Source: Sciurus carolinensis
Lineage: Eukaryota; Chordata; Mammalia; Rodentia; Sciuridae
Assembly: GCF_902686445.1 (NCBI RefSeq)
Contig: NC_062216.1
Coordinates: 8,949,084-9,013,083, forward strand
DNA: 64,000 nucleotides
Direction of reading: 5' to 3'
Positions 22,940 to 35,430 of this stretch are shown here, piece by piece. Both the position numbers and the translations under genes were made by a program. Below the pieces are notes generated by a model, which ran no database searches, had not been told where the DNA came from, and was given only the letters and a program-made list of their open reading frames with translations. How positions within the stretch are numbered: the first letter of the stretch is position 1; every line of letters starts with the position of its first letter.

Positions 22940-23190
22940 GGGCGGGCGCCGGCCGAGGAGCGTCCGAGCGCGGAGTCGCGCGGCGGGCGGGCGGGCGGCG
23001 GAGTCGAGGTTGCTTAAGCCGGGCCCTCGGCCGTCAGCGAGGGCGTGTTCTTCCCGCGGGGGTGCCTGGCCCAGCGCGGCCGCCCGCGAGTCCGGCTCTC
23101 CGCTCAGGGGCAAAGTTCTTGGGCAGACAGCGAGCGTCCTCCTTGCTCACGAGTACGTGAAGCGGCAGGGGCCAAAAGGTAGTCGTGTGT

Positions 23191-25903
23191 GTGGCCTGGT
23201 GGTCCTGCTTCCCGCTTGGCCACCTCCCTGCAGTCGTTCACTGTGCCCAGTAAGGGTGAGGCCCAGCCTTCCGGACAGCTAGGAAATGCATGTTTTCTTT
23301 GGAGCCATCGTAAAGACATGTCATCACATTGATTGCTGTTGACCCAAAGAGAAAATTTAGCACAGTTCTCAAAACGCGCAGGGTAGGGATGATGTATTCA
23401 ACAAAATAGTGACACCTTTATATATAAAAATGTTATTAAGCCCATTTTGTAGGCCATTAAATAAAGAAACCAGGCATAAATACCACCCTTAACAAGTTTA
23501 GGTGAAGTTTAATGGTGCCATTGGATCATTTTTGTTTCTGAAGTCACAAGAGATAACACTTGTTCCTGTGACAAAATTTCAACCTAAACGTGAGAAGTGG
23601 CTGGAGCCAGATGAATGACGTGGAGTTCCATATATGAAATACTGGTTTTATACACATACTCTGCCAAGTGGGTGGATGGTCTCATATGAAGGAAGGAACT
23701 TAAGATTAGCACCCACAGAAATGAGAAGTTTTGACCCAGCCTCCCCCAGTGTTTGGATACTTCTTGGTTTTAATGGGAGGCTGTAATATAAGGAGGTCAG
23801 GAGGATTTGCCTATGTACAGAATGTTGCCAGACACACAGCCTTAGACAAGATTAAAACGTTTATTTTGTAATGTAGATTTCCCCTAGGCCAAATAGTGCC
23901 TGTTCTTTCTTTTGTTTTTGTCTTGAGATTATACCAGGCAGGTTCTACAAGTCCTTTCCTGGAAACACCAAGATGTCTTTTCTAAGCTTGTGAAGTCCTG
24001 GTCACTATTAAGCATTTGAAAAATACAAAATCATTCTGCTAAAGGAAATATTCTGAATTACTTACTGCCTTTTGATACATGCTGGTTTGATTTTTCTGTT
24101 TCATGGTTGATTTCAACATGCTAGAAATACTCTGCAACTAAGAACCAAAGAATCTAATGTTAAGGGGAACAACTTACTTTTTACTGTTAAGTAAACAAGC
24201 ACAACAGAACTACAGTTTTTGTATATTTTGTATTTAGTATGTACAGAAACACGTATACTCCCAGTTCCCCACTATAGAAAAAAAGCAATGTGGCTGTTTG
24301 TAGTTCATGGTAATAGGATTCTACTACTAAAGTTTTCCTTCAGTTTTTGAAAATGTTCTGTATACATTGTTAAAACATTCTCAAGTGTTCCAATGGTTAT
24401 GTTACTTTTATAATTATAAAAATAAACATTTTTAAAGAATAATATACCTTAATTTATTTCAAAGCTTCTTTTCATAAAATGGGATTCTTTTTTTTACCAG
24501 AGTTAACAGCAGTTTTTTGTTTTGCCTTGAGGAGAGAATTAAATACTCTGTTTTTCGTGATGCCATTTTCACTCCTAGGCCTCCCTTTTCTTCACTTTCC
24601 AGCTACTTCCTCCTGAGCTTCTCCAACCTGGAGTACCCCACCCCACCCTTTTCACCAGCTAGCACTGCTTTGATTTGTTGTTTTTTCAGTTATGCTATGG
24701 TTTTCCTACATAGTTGTAACAATTTATTTCCTTTAGGATGCAATCTAAGCATTCTCTTTGGTATAAGAAGACAACCCAAAAATAGAAGTTTAAACAAAAT
24801 AGTAGTTTCTCTTATATGTAACAATCTAGAAAAAGGTAGTCCCCTACTGAGCAGGACCCATGTCTTTTCTTTCATAATATCTTGTACAGAATGGGCCCAC
24901 ATGAAGTATTCAGTGGTTATATATTGAGTTTATTTGTAGCCCTGACAGGTTAGCATGTGTTCCATTTCTTCAAGAATGGCTCTGCCACATAATGCTCTAA
25001 TCCAAAATGAGGCTTATGTTCTAGATGGGATACAGATTTGGTTGCTTTAACTGAGACCCAAAGATATTATATCTGAAACAATATAGTCTGTTGCTTTTAT
25101 TTTCTTTCTTCCCTCATATAATGGCCTGTAGGTGGTCCAAGGCTAGTAGGTCAACTCTGCCATCCTCATCCCTGGGTGCCTGGGTCCCTGGGTCACTCCA
25201 ACATCTGCTATCACATCTGTAGCTTAGCCAAGCAAGAAGGCAGAAAAAAGGTGCACATCTCAGTACTTTTAAGTGTCATTTCTACTGAATTTCTTGACCT
25301 GATTAGGAGTAGCACATGTCATTTCTACTCAATTCCTTAACCTAATTAGAGACATAACCAAATCTGTTAAAGTGGAAAATGAAGTTCTTGAGTTGAACAA
25401 CCATGGATCCACCTAATACTTAGCAGTTCTAGTAATGAAGAAGGTATCATTATACTTTAGTGAACAACTGTTACAGACCACTCCTTTGGCCACCTAAAAT
25501 ATTGCTGTAAACTCTTAGGACATAGAGTACCCTATTCCAAGGCAGAAAAAGTTTCAAGAAGTTCATATCCAGTTCAATGTTCATAATCCAAAGATATTGT
25601 GCAGTCCTTTACAAGTCTGGATATAACTACTCTGATCTAGTGACCTACCTATAAGTAAAAGATAAGTTATCTATTCCTCTTGCCCTCCCCCAAACACCTA
25701 ATATATTATGAAGTAGAAATATGAAAACCATTTCAGAAAAAGGATAAAAGAGTAGTCCACAATCCAATCAAGTGTTACCAAGGGGAAATTTCAAAGATCA
25801 CCTCCCTAACTTTACCCACACTGTTTTTACCAACTGGAGTAACAGCCTGGTTCTCTCTGGTTTTCTAGATTTACCATTCTTTACCACTCAATCCAAGACT
25901 CAT
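23191..25903. other. MSRA 5' flank, no recognised gene
   Basis: The region is AT-rich after the island. Minus- and plus-strand frames of up to 136 codons (24517-24927) have no domain. A possible GT donor follows CCAAAAG near 23180 on the plus strand, so a divergent noncoding exon is conceivable but unsupported. A weak L2- or MIR-like tail may lie near 24850-24925. Confidence 0.45.
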
Positions 25904-26301
25904 TGCTGTGACTTGGATTTGGTCCACTTGTGTCCCCACCAAGGATCATGTTAAAAGTTTGGTCCTCCGCATGACACCATTGTGAGGCAGTGGAACCTTT
26001 AAGACACAAGGTCTAATGGGAGGTTCTTGGGTCAATTGAAGCATACTCTCAGAAGGAATTGAGGGATCCCAGTTTCTCTGTTCCTGATTGGAGATGTAAT
26101 TGCTTGCTTGCTTCCATGTGTTCCCACTATTGCTACCTGCGCCATGAGATGACAGCCAAGGGGCAACCCCACCAAAGAGCCTGGCTATGCCCTATGGACT
26201 CTGAACCTCTCAAAGGGTGAACCAAATAAACCTCTTCTTCATAAGTAGCCTTTCTTCATAAGCAGTCAGGTATTTCATTATAGTGACAAAAAGCTGACAC
26301 A
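25904..26301 (+). mobile_element. ERVL-MaLR solo LTR
   Basis: Starts TGCTGTGACTTGGATTTGG and has the usual MaLR body ('aatgggaggttcttgggtca', 'ctctgttcctgattgg', 'gccatgagatgacagcca'). The polyadenylation region AAATAAACCTC is near 26224 and the end is CTGACACA. No TSD was found. Confidence 0.8.
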
Positions 26302-26449
26302 TCTTTGTACAACCTTCCCTGTTGGCACAAGAAAACAATCCATCATGAGTTCACCCATAACACCAACTGTTGATACCACTCAGTACACAGCATCTGCTGC
26401 CTTGTGTTATTTGTCATCTAAAAAGATATACAAGTTATTGTGGAGGTTT

Positions 26450-26890
26450 CAAATATGTCAACTAATCTCCTGGGATTTCCTTCCAAGGTGAAGCCCAACT
26501 CCCCTTCCCTTTTGATGGGACTCTGTTTTTGCTTCTAATGGACAGAACAAGACAAAGTGATGCTATGTGGGCTCTCTGAGCTAAGTCATAAAGGGCAAGC
26601 AGCTCCTTGCTTGCTTTTGGGTCATTCTCCCAGGGGAAGCCAGTTGTCTCACCATGAGCATTACAACCAGTCCTGTGGAAATGTCCACTTTCAAGGAATC
26701 AAGTTCTCCTGCTAATAGCCAGGTGAGTAAGGCAACTTTGGAAGCAGACCTTTCAGCCCCAGGCAGATGGTGTCTTGTCTGCCACCTCATAAGAGATCCT
26801 GAGCCAGAACCACCAACTAAGTTGCTCCCAAATTCCTGACCCAGAAAAACTGTGAGATTGTTAATATTTGTGGTCACCTCTCCAAAAGGC
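26450..26890 (+). mobile_element. MLT1-type MaLR LTR
   Basis: Recognised by its 3' half: 'gtgagtaaggcaactttggaagcagac', then 'agccagaaccaccaactaag' and 'aattcctgacccagaaaaactgtgaga', each in conserved MLT1 order. It is old, with loose edges. Confidence 0.75.
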
Positions 26891-28485
26891 CCACATCCAA
26901 TAACATCGTGTTGAGGGCAGTACTTCAAGATAGGAATGGGAGGGGGACACAAACACTGGGTTCATAGCAGAAAGTAACCAGGTGCATGATGAAATTAGTC
27001 TAATGAGATGAATCAACATGTTTTTAAATGACTTAGATTAGATTAGAGGATATCAGGGAGCATCAATAAGCAGTAAGGGTAAATATAACTGGAAATTTTT
27101 TTTATGTTATATACATATGTGTGTAGTGTGTGTGCACTGTGTGGAGATATGAAAAATATTTCTTAATGTAGCTTCTGGTAAACAATAAAAAGACAAACTT
27201 GAAAGCCACAGTCTAGAAAGACCATACGCCTCTCAGCTGTCTGCAATGGCTGAGGGCAGTCTCACAGAATGCTACACAGTTGTGTTCCATGTGGAGAGAG
27301 CAGAATACGTGCCCAGGTCCTTAAGGGGGTTTGAGGACATGGAAAGACTGAGAAAACCAATGAACCCAATATAGTCTGGTTCAGGGCAAAGAAGACCTGT
27401 GACCCTGTGACCAGATACAATAAAAAAAAATTCCCAGTCTTTAGTAGCAGGAACCAGCATGATGGCCCAGGGACTGAGCAGGAGCCTGGGGACCAGGAGT
27501 CCAAGCCACATCAATAAGATATGGTGAGGACAGGAAACAAGGCTGAGAGACACCTGAATGGGAGTCCTCGACACCAGGAGTTTCTCCCAGTAACCAGATG
27601 CCATTGTGGAAAAGAAGGAGTAGGAAAGCCCTGGAGAGAATCCCAAGAGACAGAGGAGTTACCAAAGAGGCTATTTTAAACTGGAAGACACCAAGAAATC
27701 ACATTTACTAGGCAAGATCAAGTATTTTCCTCTGATGTCAGAAATGAGAGTCAAAGGGTAAGTTGAAAAATGTCTTAATTCCTAATCTCCAGCATAATAT
27801 TAACTTGTATATAAACCTGATCAGTGAGCCTGATCACATGCAAAACCTTTCTGTGAACTTAGAAACTTCAGTTCCAGTTTATTTTGTCAATTTTTTGTCA
27901 TAAAACCATCTATGTGCTAAGACTACTAAAAAAATACTAAGGAAGAAAAACATGCTTGTTGAAGTCAAATAATACAAGCAGACATTCTCATTTAGTAAGA
28001 AATGGAAACTAATTGTTATATAAGGTAGGAATATAACAATTTAACCAAACTAACAAGAACGAACACATTTCTTGGTCACCGATGTCTAACAGTCTTTTGT
28101 CCTGTTGCCTTAACAAGCCTCTGGTAGTGCCCTACACATAAAGTCTGCTGACATCTTCATTTGTTTAGTGGTTGCCAGGCACCAATAGGGTCATACAGAA
28201 GAGTCAGACTTTCTCCAAAGGTCACAGGGCAATGGGGACACTGCCTACACCCAGCCAGCCACAACACCACACAGAGTACCCCAGTATTCTCCATAGCACA
28301 GTCCTGGACAAGGGGCTACGGAGTTGAGAGAAGGAAGACCCAGTCCTAGACTCTGGAGTTGCAGTCAGGGGCCTGGAAGACCATGCACAAGGACTGAAGG
28401 TGCCAGCACTGAAGACCTGGAGGATGAACCCGCAAGCCCACTGTGTGAAGGCTAGGCCTCTCGCCCCACAACAAGCATTTAACTC
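26891..28485. other. Unassigned stretch
   Basis: Contains a short TG-rich patch near 27110-27145. Overlapping minus-strand frames at 27262-27665 show no domains. Nothing was recognised. Confidence 0.4.
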
Positions 28486-28578
28486 CTTTTTTTTTTTTTT
28501 TGCAGTGCTGGGGATTGAACCCAGGGCCTTATGCTTGAGAGGCAAGCACTCTGCTAACCGAGCTATATCCCCAGCCCT
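28486..28578 (-). mobile_element. ID SINE, antisense, young
   Basis: Poly-T of about 15 bases, then an inverted ID body with intact boxes ('ggattgaaccc' and 'ctaaccgagcta'). A perfect 12-bp duplication 'agcatttaactc' flanks it at 28474-28485 and 28579-28590. It is close in sequence to the ID inside the L1 ORF1. Confidence 0.95.
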
Positions 28579-28884
28579 AGCATTTAACTCTTATCTCTGT
28601 TCTTCATTAAACCATGAATACAGCAGGAATACCCAGGTACACTCAAACAGAGATGAGTCTTTTTTGGTCTTTTTCATAAAAAGACACTTAACTAGATAGG
28701 TAGAGAGACACCCTTATAAATGAATAAATACAAAGCTTAATGTGACACTTTACATTTGCATACTTAAAACCAAGTGGCTTATCTATAGAAGATACAAAGC
28801 TGTCTAAAGTATTTTCATTACTTTCATGGATTATTCTGATGAATATTAAGAGGAAAATAGAAATAAAAATAGCCATCATTACTA

Positions 28885-29045
28885 ACTGTGGAGCACCTGA
28901 GTTTCACATGCATTATTTCCAACCTTCATGCTGACCTACTTTCACAATTTTATAGATGAGGAAATAGGCAAAAGGTCCCCAAGCAAATAGCTACTAAGGA
29001 GAAGAACCTGGGTTCAAATTCCAGTTTTCCTAATTTCCAAGTTGA
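28885..29045 (-). mobile_element. MIR SINE, antisense
   Basis: Inverted MIR order: 'cacatgcattatttccaacc', 'acaattttatagatgaggaaa' and 'gaacctgggttcaaattcc'. This is a typical ancient MIR in reverse. Confidence 0.75.
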
Positions 29046-29514
29046 AGATCATTCCTTTACAATAAATAAATAGGTTAACTAGAACTCACTTTGATAAAGA
29101 ATGGAAAACAGAATAGAATGATCAGGGGTAAAAAGATAAAACTTGCCTTCAGGGTTCTTCCTAAGAAATGGTTAGTTGTCTCCCAACATCCATTCACCCC
29201 TTCTTTGGTCAGTAAAAGAATCAGCAGATTGTAATGGGGCCTGTGCTCCTAGGTAGATGACCAGGTGTGGCCATGTGATGAGGTGATGATCAGTGGATGG
29301 GTGTAGCAGAAGCAGGGGGAACACATTCCTTCTGACCCTCCTCTCCTCCTGCTGGCTAACACATGAGATCCAGAACTCAGTAACCACTGAAGACCATGAT
29401 ATGGGAGCCACATGTTAAGGGTAGCAGAGTGACTAGATAGTGATGGAGACCCCCAACATAAAGGAGCTGCTACTTCACCCTAGAACCACTTATGCATAGA
29501 CCATTATGTAAGTT

Positions 29515-29855
29515 CTGTAGACTGATTGTTCATAGGTTGAAATTCTTCCCTTCAGTGTGATAATATTAGGAGGTCTGGTCATTGGGAGGTCCTGAGGTCA
29601 TGAGGGTGGAACCCTCATGAATGGGATTAGTGCCCTTGTGAAAGAGGCCCCAGAGAGCTCCTTGCCCCAGTCCACCGTGTGACGACACAGTCAAAAGACA
29701 GCCATCTCTGAAACAGGAAGCAGGTCCTCAGCAGGCACCAGATCTGCCAACACCTTTATCTTTGCCTTCTCAGCCTCCAACACTGTGAGAAAGAATTTTT
29801 TGTTTATAAATTGCCCAGTCTATAGCATCCCAAAGGAATTAAGACAGTTAGTGGG
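29515..29855 (+). mobile_element. MaLR (MLT1/MST-type) LTR
   Basis: It has 'aggtctggtcattgggaggt', 'gaatgggattagtgccctt' and 'gaaagaggccccagagagctcc', then 'gtgtgacgacacagtcaaaag' and an end near 'aattaagacag'. This is the same family as the 3' LTR at 41850-42142. Confidence 0.85.
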
Positions 29856-29894
29856 AAGTGAACTTTTGTTTTGTTTTAGCTGCCATGGTTTTAA

Positions 29895-30063
29895 GCACCT
29901 CAGTGGTTTTTAAACTCCAGTATGCGTCAGAATCACATGTAGACTTGTTACAACACAGGTTTCTGGGCCCCAACCCAGAGTTTCTGATTCAGTAGTTCGA
30001 TGAGGCCTGAGACAGCATTTCTTTCAAATTTTCAGGTGATGCTGATGCTACTGGTCCAGCCAG
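29895..30063 (-). mobile_element. MER5-like hAT-Charlie DNA transposon
   Basis: The blocks 'cagtggtttttaaactccag', 'cagaatcacat', 'gggccccaacccagagtttc', 'tgattcagtag' and 'aggtgatgctgatgctactg' are the MER5A order. It is short and has no transposase. Orientation is given by recalled consensus. Confidence 0.8.
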
Positions 30064-30263
30064 GAAACCATGAAACTCACCCTTCTGGTTGAAGCCACCT
30101 TGATTGAATTATGTCTCAACTGGCTTCACCCATGCCTATTTGCACACTTGGGTCCAAAACACAAACTTACCTCAGACCTCAGTATTAACTTTTCTAAAGT
30201 TATCATTGCTGAATGCAAAGAGATTTGGAACATACCAGAAACCATGTGAAGATCTAGGAAATA

Positions 30264-30616
30264 CAGGATAGTCATCCTTCCTTATCCTTGGGAATTGGTT
30301 CTGGACAAAATTCTCACAGATATCAAAATCCAGGGACTCCAAAATCCATGCATGCTCAAGTCCCTTACATAAATTGGTGTAGTGTTTGCATGTAATCCAC
30401 ACACATCCCATGTACTCTAAATCATCTCTACATTACTTATGATACCTAATACCATGTAAATGCTATGTAAATAGTTATTATTGTTTAGAGAAATCATGAC
30501 AATTTTAAAAGTTTATTCATGTTCAGCATGAAAGCTTTTTTTCAAGTATTTTCAATCCAATTTTGGTCAAATCCTTGGTTGTGGAAGTCACAGATCTAGA
30601 GGCCAACTATATAATC
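30264..30616. mobile_element. Tigger/MER2-like DNA transposon
   Basis: The left end 'tccttccttatccttggg' and right end 'gtcacagatctagaggccaactata' are diverged inverted ends. Inside are 'aaatccatgcatgctcaagtc' and 'cctaataccatgtaaatgc', the standard order of these MITEs. A central deletion is likely, since full elements also keep a longer middle. Confidence 0.75.
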
Positions 30617-31957
30617 AATAGCTCCTGATAGAATGTGTTGGGCCATCAACATCTAGATTCCAGAACCCAGAGAATTACAACTGGAACTTTAGAAATAATT
30701 TTAAAATCCACATATATTTGTCATATAGCAAATTAAATTAAGCTCTGATTTTCAGTAGTTCCTTTTCCTAAACCAAGCATCATTAAATCAGATCAAAGCT
30801 GCAGAAACGGTGAGTCACATAAAAAAGCAGCCAATGGACGACACTGGAAGATGAAAACCCCAAGGGGGAATCTTCAACTCTTAAGTGGCAGCTGTGCTCA
30901 GCAGACAGCACAGGCAGCGACAGAGGGATGCTTAGAAACCAGAAAACATGCAGGCTGCTGTCAGAGGACACATAGGGACACTTCTAGTGTGTTACTCACA
31001 TTTCCCCAAACCCGGGGCTTTCGGAGGTGTCCAATAAGAGACAGTTCTGCCCTTTCTACCTGGCAGGATCCTGGATAACTTGTGAGCTTGCCTCAGCTGT
31101 CACCTATGTCCCCCCCCCCCACTGCCACCACAGATGCCACACTCCACTGCCACCATCAGAACATCAGACACTGCTGACCTTATGCTGCTGCCACTCCCTG
31201 GGGCTTAGGGCTCCCCTGGCTTTAATCAGCCTCCTCCATGTGAAGTCTGATGCACTTGACCTTGAATCCCCCACTGAGGGCCTCAGGGTCAGAACACTTG
31301 TGCTGCTCAGAGAACAAACCAAGGACAGCACTCAGTACAACACTGACTTGCACATGCAGGAGACAGTAAGTACCTAATAAACACTCATTTTCACTTCCTT
31401 GTCTACCACTAACGACTCACCAGTGTCCCCAGCCATACACCCTAAGCACTTCCCTACCTCTTGGTGCACACCCTGCAGGAACCAACGGTGACATCTCCTG
31501 AGCCAACTACACACACCCTAAGTCTTCCTCATCACTTCTCCGGATGTTTAGTGTGCTTAGTGCAAATAGGACTCTTTGTCCCTTATCATCTGAGTGCCTC
31601 GGGTTAGTATGCAAGTTAAACTCTACACATAGACACACACTCATACACACATCACAGACCCCCTCTTTTGCCCCCCCCACCCACTCCCCACTACCAAAGG
31701 ATGCAGGTAGAATTTATTTTTACAAAACTATAATTTTTTTGTCAACATTATCCTTTTCCTCTCTACTTACTGAAAATGTATGACCATGAAACAAGATAAT
31801 CCGAGTGAACACACTTAATGGACTGCCTAATGCCTAACAGCTGTGACTATTATTACCATCTTCAGCATAAAGACGAGACAAGCCCAGAGCACAGGGCTGC
31901 CATTATAGGGACTTAGTAAACAGTTGTTGATTAAATGAACAACTGGCAAGGTGACTG

Positions 31958-32078
31958 AGTACTGGAGGAAGCCTAAATTGTAATCTAGTTTGGGATTAGC
32001 TAGTTCTGTGACCTTGGACATGTTATTTACTGTCTCTTCATTTTTCTCTTCTGTGTAGGAGGGGAAGTCACGAGTTCT
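31958..32078 (+). mobile_element. MIR SINE fragment
   Basis: 'agctagttctgtgaccttgg' followed by 'acatgttatttactgtctct' is the MIR core. It is truncated and diverged. Confidence 0.55.
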
Positions 32079-32809
32079 CTAAATTCATTGACTCACAAAC
32101 ACTTTAAACTGAGAGGGCATTTGGCAGACCTGTCACTTGGACTGTAGTCCGTCAAGTTCACCCAGTCTGACAGTGGTACTGCAGTCTTCCAGGTTGATGA
32201 ATGAGCGCACAAAACACTTCCAGGCTCATGGCCGATCCTCAGGAAGCTGTGTGTTGAGTGAATGGTGTGGCATTACCTCATTTAAAGCTGTTTCACACTG
32301 ATTCCTTAGAGTTTAGTTATCAGGTGACTTATTTATTTGAGTATTATCACTGATAATTCAGTTGACCGCCTGTATGAAGGTAATTCAATCTGTTAATTAT
32401 CTTTTTAAGGGACAATTTTTTTGCCCCCAAAATACATATACAATCCTTCCTTTGTTCTTCAAAGTGCTACTTTAACAAAATGCAATTCGTTTCATCATTT
32501 TAAGTGTGGGGGGCGGTGGACAGGGTATGTAAGAAAGAGAGAGAGAGAGAATAGGAAAAAGGCCTAGAAGAAGATACCCAGGATGTTAACAGTAGTTATC
32601 TCTGAATGGTAGAAATGTAGACAATTTCCCCTTTCTTTGTCCCTCTTTCACGATGAACATGTCTTTTTCTAATTCATGGAGAGATAACAAAGCTGTTTAG
32701 TAACTCCCTTGTGAAATAGTCAGAACTCAGGGCACATAATAAGCATAGTTAACAAGATTTTTCTAGTTACAAAAGTAGTATCATTCTTTGAGAGAGTTTG
32801 GAGTATGAG

Positions 32810-32836
32810 AAAAAAAAAAAAAAAAAAAAAAAAAAA
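32810..32836 (+). repeat. Poly-A tract
   Basis: A run of 27 A with no recognisable SINE or L1 body immediately upstream. It may be the tail of an element too decayed to name. Confidence 0.9.
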
Positions 32837-35334
32837 CAGTACTTCCTACTGCAGTGGGTGAGATCTTCCCACACCACAGAGACCTCCAGAGAGTACCCTG
32901 GGTTTTCTGCACATCTCCAGCCATTAAAGCCCAGAGCAGTGTGGCTGGTGCTTGGAGACTGCATGCATCTCAGCTGCCATGCATCACCCCTCTCCCAGTT
33001 CAGCATGACCCAGCTTTCCTCCCACAGTCATGGAGAGGGACCCCTTTTCCTTCTTCCTTCTCTCTTTTCTGGGATCAAGCCCTTTTAGGATTGGAGACTG
33101 GGAAGAAGGATGGAGAAATGGGACAAGCTTTCATGACTGGGCCACCAGTGTGATTCTCTGTGGTTGATTCTGCTAGCACCTCAGGTTCACACCATGGGCA
33201 CATATGCCTTCCGTGTGCCAGATGTTACTTGCAGACTCTGTGGCTGAACACTACAGCAAGCCTCCCCAAGGTCAATGCAGGAGCTCAACCAGAAACCCCC
33301 TACTGCTAGGAATTGCTAACCCCTAGGAATCCCAAGCCTTTGAGTGTCGTGGAATTAAGTGGAAGGGAGCTGAGCTACCTTCCAAGGTGCCCTCAGTCCA
33401 GGAAGCACACAACTGCCAAACAGTGGACAGCTCCTCCCTCTGCCCTGCCTTGCCCCTCCAGTCTCCTTCCCCCTGGGAGGAAAAGCGCAGAGCAGACCTA
33501 CAGGCACAGGTGGCAGCAGACCTCGGCCCTGGGAAAGTGAAACTTTCCATTGGTGCAGAACTACCTCCACTTGGGCAAGTCCAGTCACTTCAGCTTTGGA
33601 GGGAGGTCCCTCCCCCAGGGCCCACCATTTGCCACGTGCCCTTGGGGAGATTTAGCCACTTGTAGACATACTCCGAGGACACAGTCTGACCCCAGCCTTT
33701 GAAGGTCTCTTTCTACTGTGGGGTTCTTTGATGACTCTGTCTCTGCTTTGGGGCTTCTTGACCAACTTCAGGGTAACAAGTGAGATTTCTCAACACCCAG
33801 TTGCATATATGTCCTGTTAGAGTCACAAGAAAAAGAATGAAAGAGAAACAGCCCCACATGCCACCAGTGGTTCTCAGTCTCTGATGGGATAGAGCACAAT
33901 TTTCATTTTTCTATTACACTTTTCTATTTTAAGATTTTCTGTAATGAACAAGTATCACTTTTATAATCAGGAAGTAAACACTTTAACACAAAATAATTAG
34001 TGCAAGGGTGAACCACAGGTTAATGAAAAGACAGAGTAAATAAACTAGCTCAACCAGTTCAGGTTTTCTCTTTTAATCACAAGTGCTGCATTACCTTGTT
34101 AATCCAGACTTTTATTTCCTTTGCTTTATTCATAGCCTGAAGAGAAAGATAAATTTTCTGCTTTATCAAAGAAAATTTTCTTTCCATACCTTCAGAAGAA
34201 ATGAATGCTTTTGATAGTTAATTGCCCAATTTCAGTTTATGTTTGAAGAGCATCTGGTTCTCTATTTGTGGGGAGGTTCTTTTATTAAATTCTCATTAGC
34301 AAATAAATGTTTTTAAGTTGCTAACCACCAATTATAAAAGGTGTTATGCCCTCAGCATTGTGAAGGAAGCTTTTCTGAATTCCATTACACCAGCTTCAAC
34401 TTTCATTCAGAAGTTTAAAGAGGATCTGATATTGAATATTTCTAAAGGACCTTTTTAATATATATTTTTAAAAAGCAGCAACCACAGGTGGGCCTATTTT
34501 TTAATTATCTAAATAGGTTAACAAATTTACTATTTCAATGTTAATAAAATTACAAATTAGGATTTCTAATTCATGGCTCTTCCAGCTCCAACTGCACCCC
34601 CACACACACACACACCAGTACCTGTTCCAAAATATGCTTGTCTTTTAACTAGGTTTGTATTTCATTCCTCATATTCTAAAATAGTAAATAAAAATGAACT
34701 TGTTCCAAAAACTTCACATAGTACCAAGAATCCAGAGCAAAAAAATGGTACATGTTCTACCAATGGCTGATATCCTCCCAGATCTTTTTCCAAATACGTT
34801 TATTTTGAAATTATCTAATTAACCTTTTTATGTAATAATTTCAACTCTGGTTTTAATATGTAAATACCATATCAAATACATCTTGATTTATAAGGGCCAT
34901 GGTTGTTTATGTTTTTCGCTTTATCTTCTACACATTCTACCTACAGATAATATGGAAAAATAAGCCACAATTAGTTTTTCAATAATAATTTTTGAAATGG
35001 TGACCAGTACTAGCGTTCACAAAGAAGAAAGAAATCCATCTTTGAGTCTAGCATACATTTTTACAAGTCTAGTAAGCTGTGCTTCATGTGACATATACTT
35101 CAATAAGCCACTCATAAGGTTTAATTGATACTTAAGCACTCAATAAATATTTGTGAAATTGAGTTTCAGTATTTATTCCATAATTCTTAAAGCATGCAGA
35201 TACTGTAAGGTAGAAGGACAGCACACAGTACAATGTTTTCATTATGGAGGCAGCACAACATCCACAACCCATTGCTGATGTCACGTGATGCTAAGTGACA
35301 TTTTTTGGTTATTTGGGATTCACTAAAGACAGTC

Positions 35335-35430
35335 CTTTTTTTTTTTTTTTTTAATGTGGTGCTAAGGATCCAACCCAGTGCCTCACACGTGCTAGGCAAG
35401 TGCTCTACCACTGAGCCACAACCCCAGCCC
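35335..35430 (-). mobile_element. ID SINE, antisense
   Basis: Poly-T then an inverted ID body ('tgctaggcaagtgctctacc' and 'actgagccacaaccccagc'). It is flanked by 'aaagacagtc' (35325-35334) and 'aaaacagtc' (35431-35439), a slightly diverged TSD. Confidence 0.92.

Larger units (their letters stand above)
22300..23190 (-). promoter_or_regulatory. CpG-island promoter of MSRA
   Basis: GC content and CpG frequency rise abruptly near 22300 and fall near 23190, while the flanks are AT-rich and CpG-poor. The MSRA start codon lies inside, so the transcription start is probably between about 22950 and 23100 (inferred, not mapped). I see no TATA box in the expected place, as is usual for housekeeping-type genes. 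Visible motifs include a palindromic NRF1-type site (22774-22784), ETS-type CCGGAAG cores at 22479-22485 (plus) and 22741-22747 (minus), and many GC boxes. Such islands often fire in both directions, so a divergent noncoding transcript toward higher coordinates is possible but not shown. Confidence 0.85.
30617..35324. other. Upstream DNA, mostly unassigned
   Basis: Contains C-rich runs (31110 and 31671), a GA run at 32535-32550, a poly-A at 32810-32836 and a short CA run near 34600. A MIR is listed separately. GC-richer islands at 31080-31340 and 33400-33650 have frames without domains and no CpG enrichment. No gene is recognised. Confidence 0.4.

Noticed and set aside
22119..23282. A 387-codon plus-strand open frame across the CpG island
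   Set aside because: It runs antisense to the MSRA exon in GC-rich DNA, where stop codons are rare. Its composition (Arg, Pro, Ala, Gly, Ser) and the lack of any domain fit a chance frame.
26581..26952. 123-codon minus-strand frame
   Set aside because: It is antisense to an MLT1 LTR with no domain; a chance frame.
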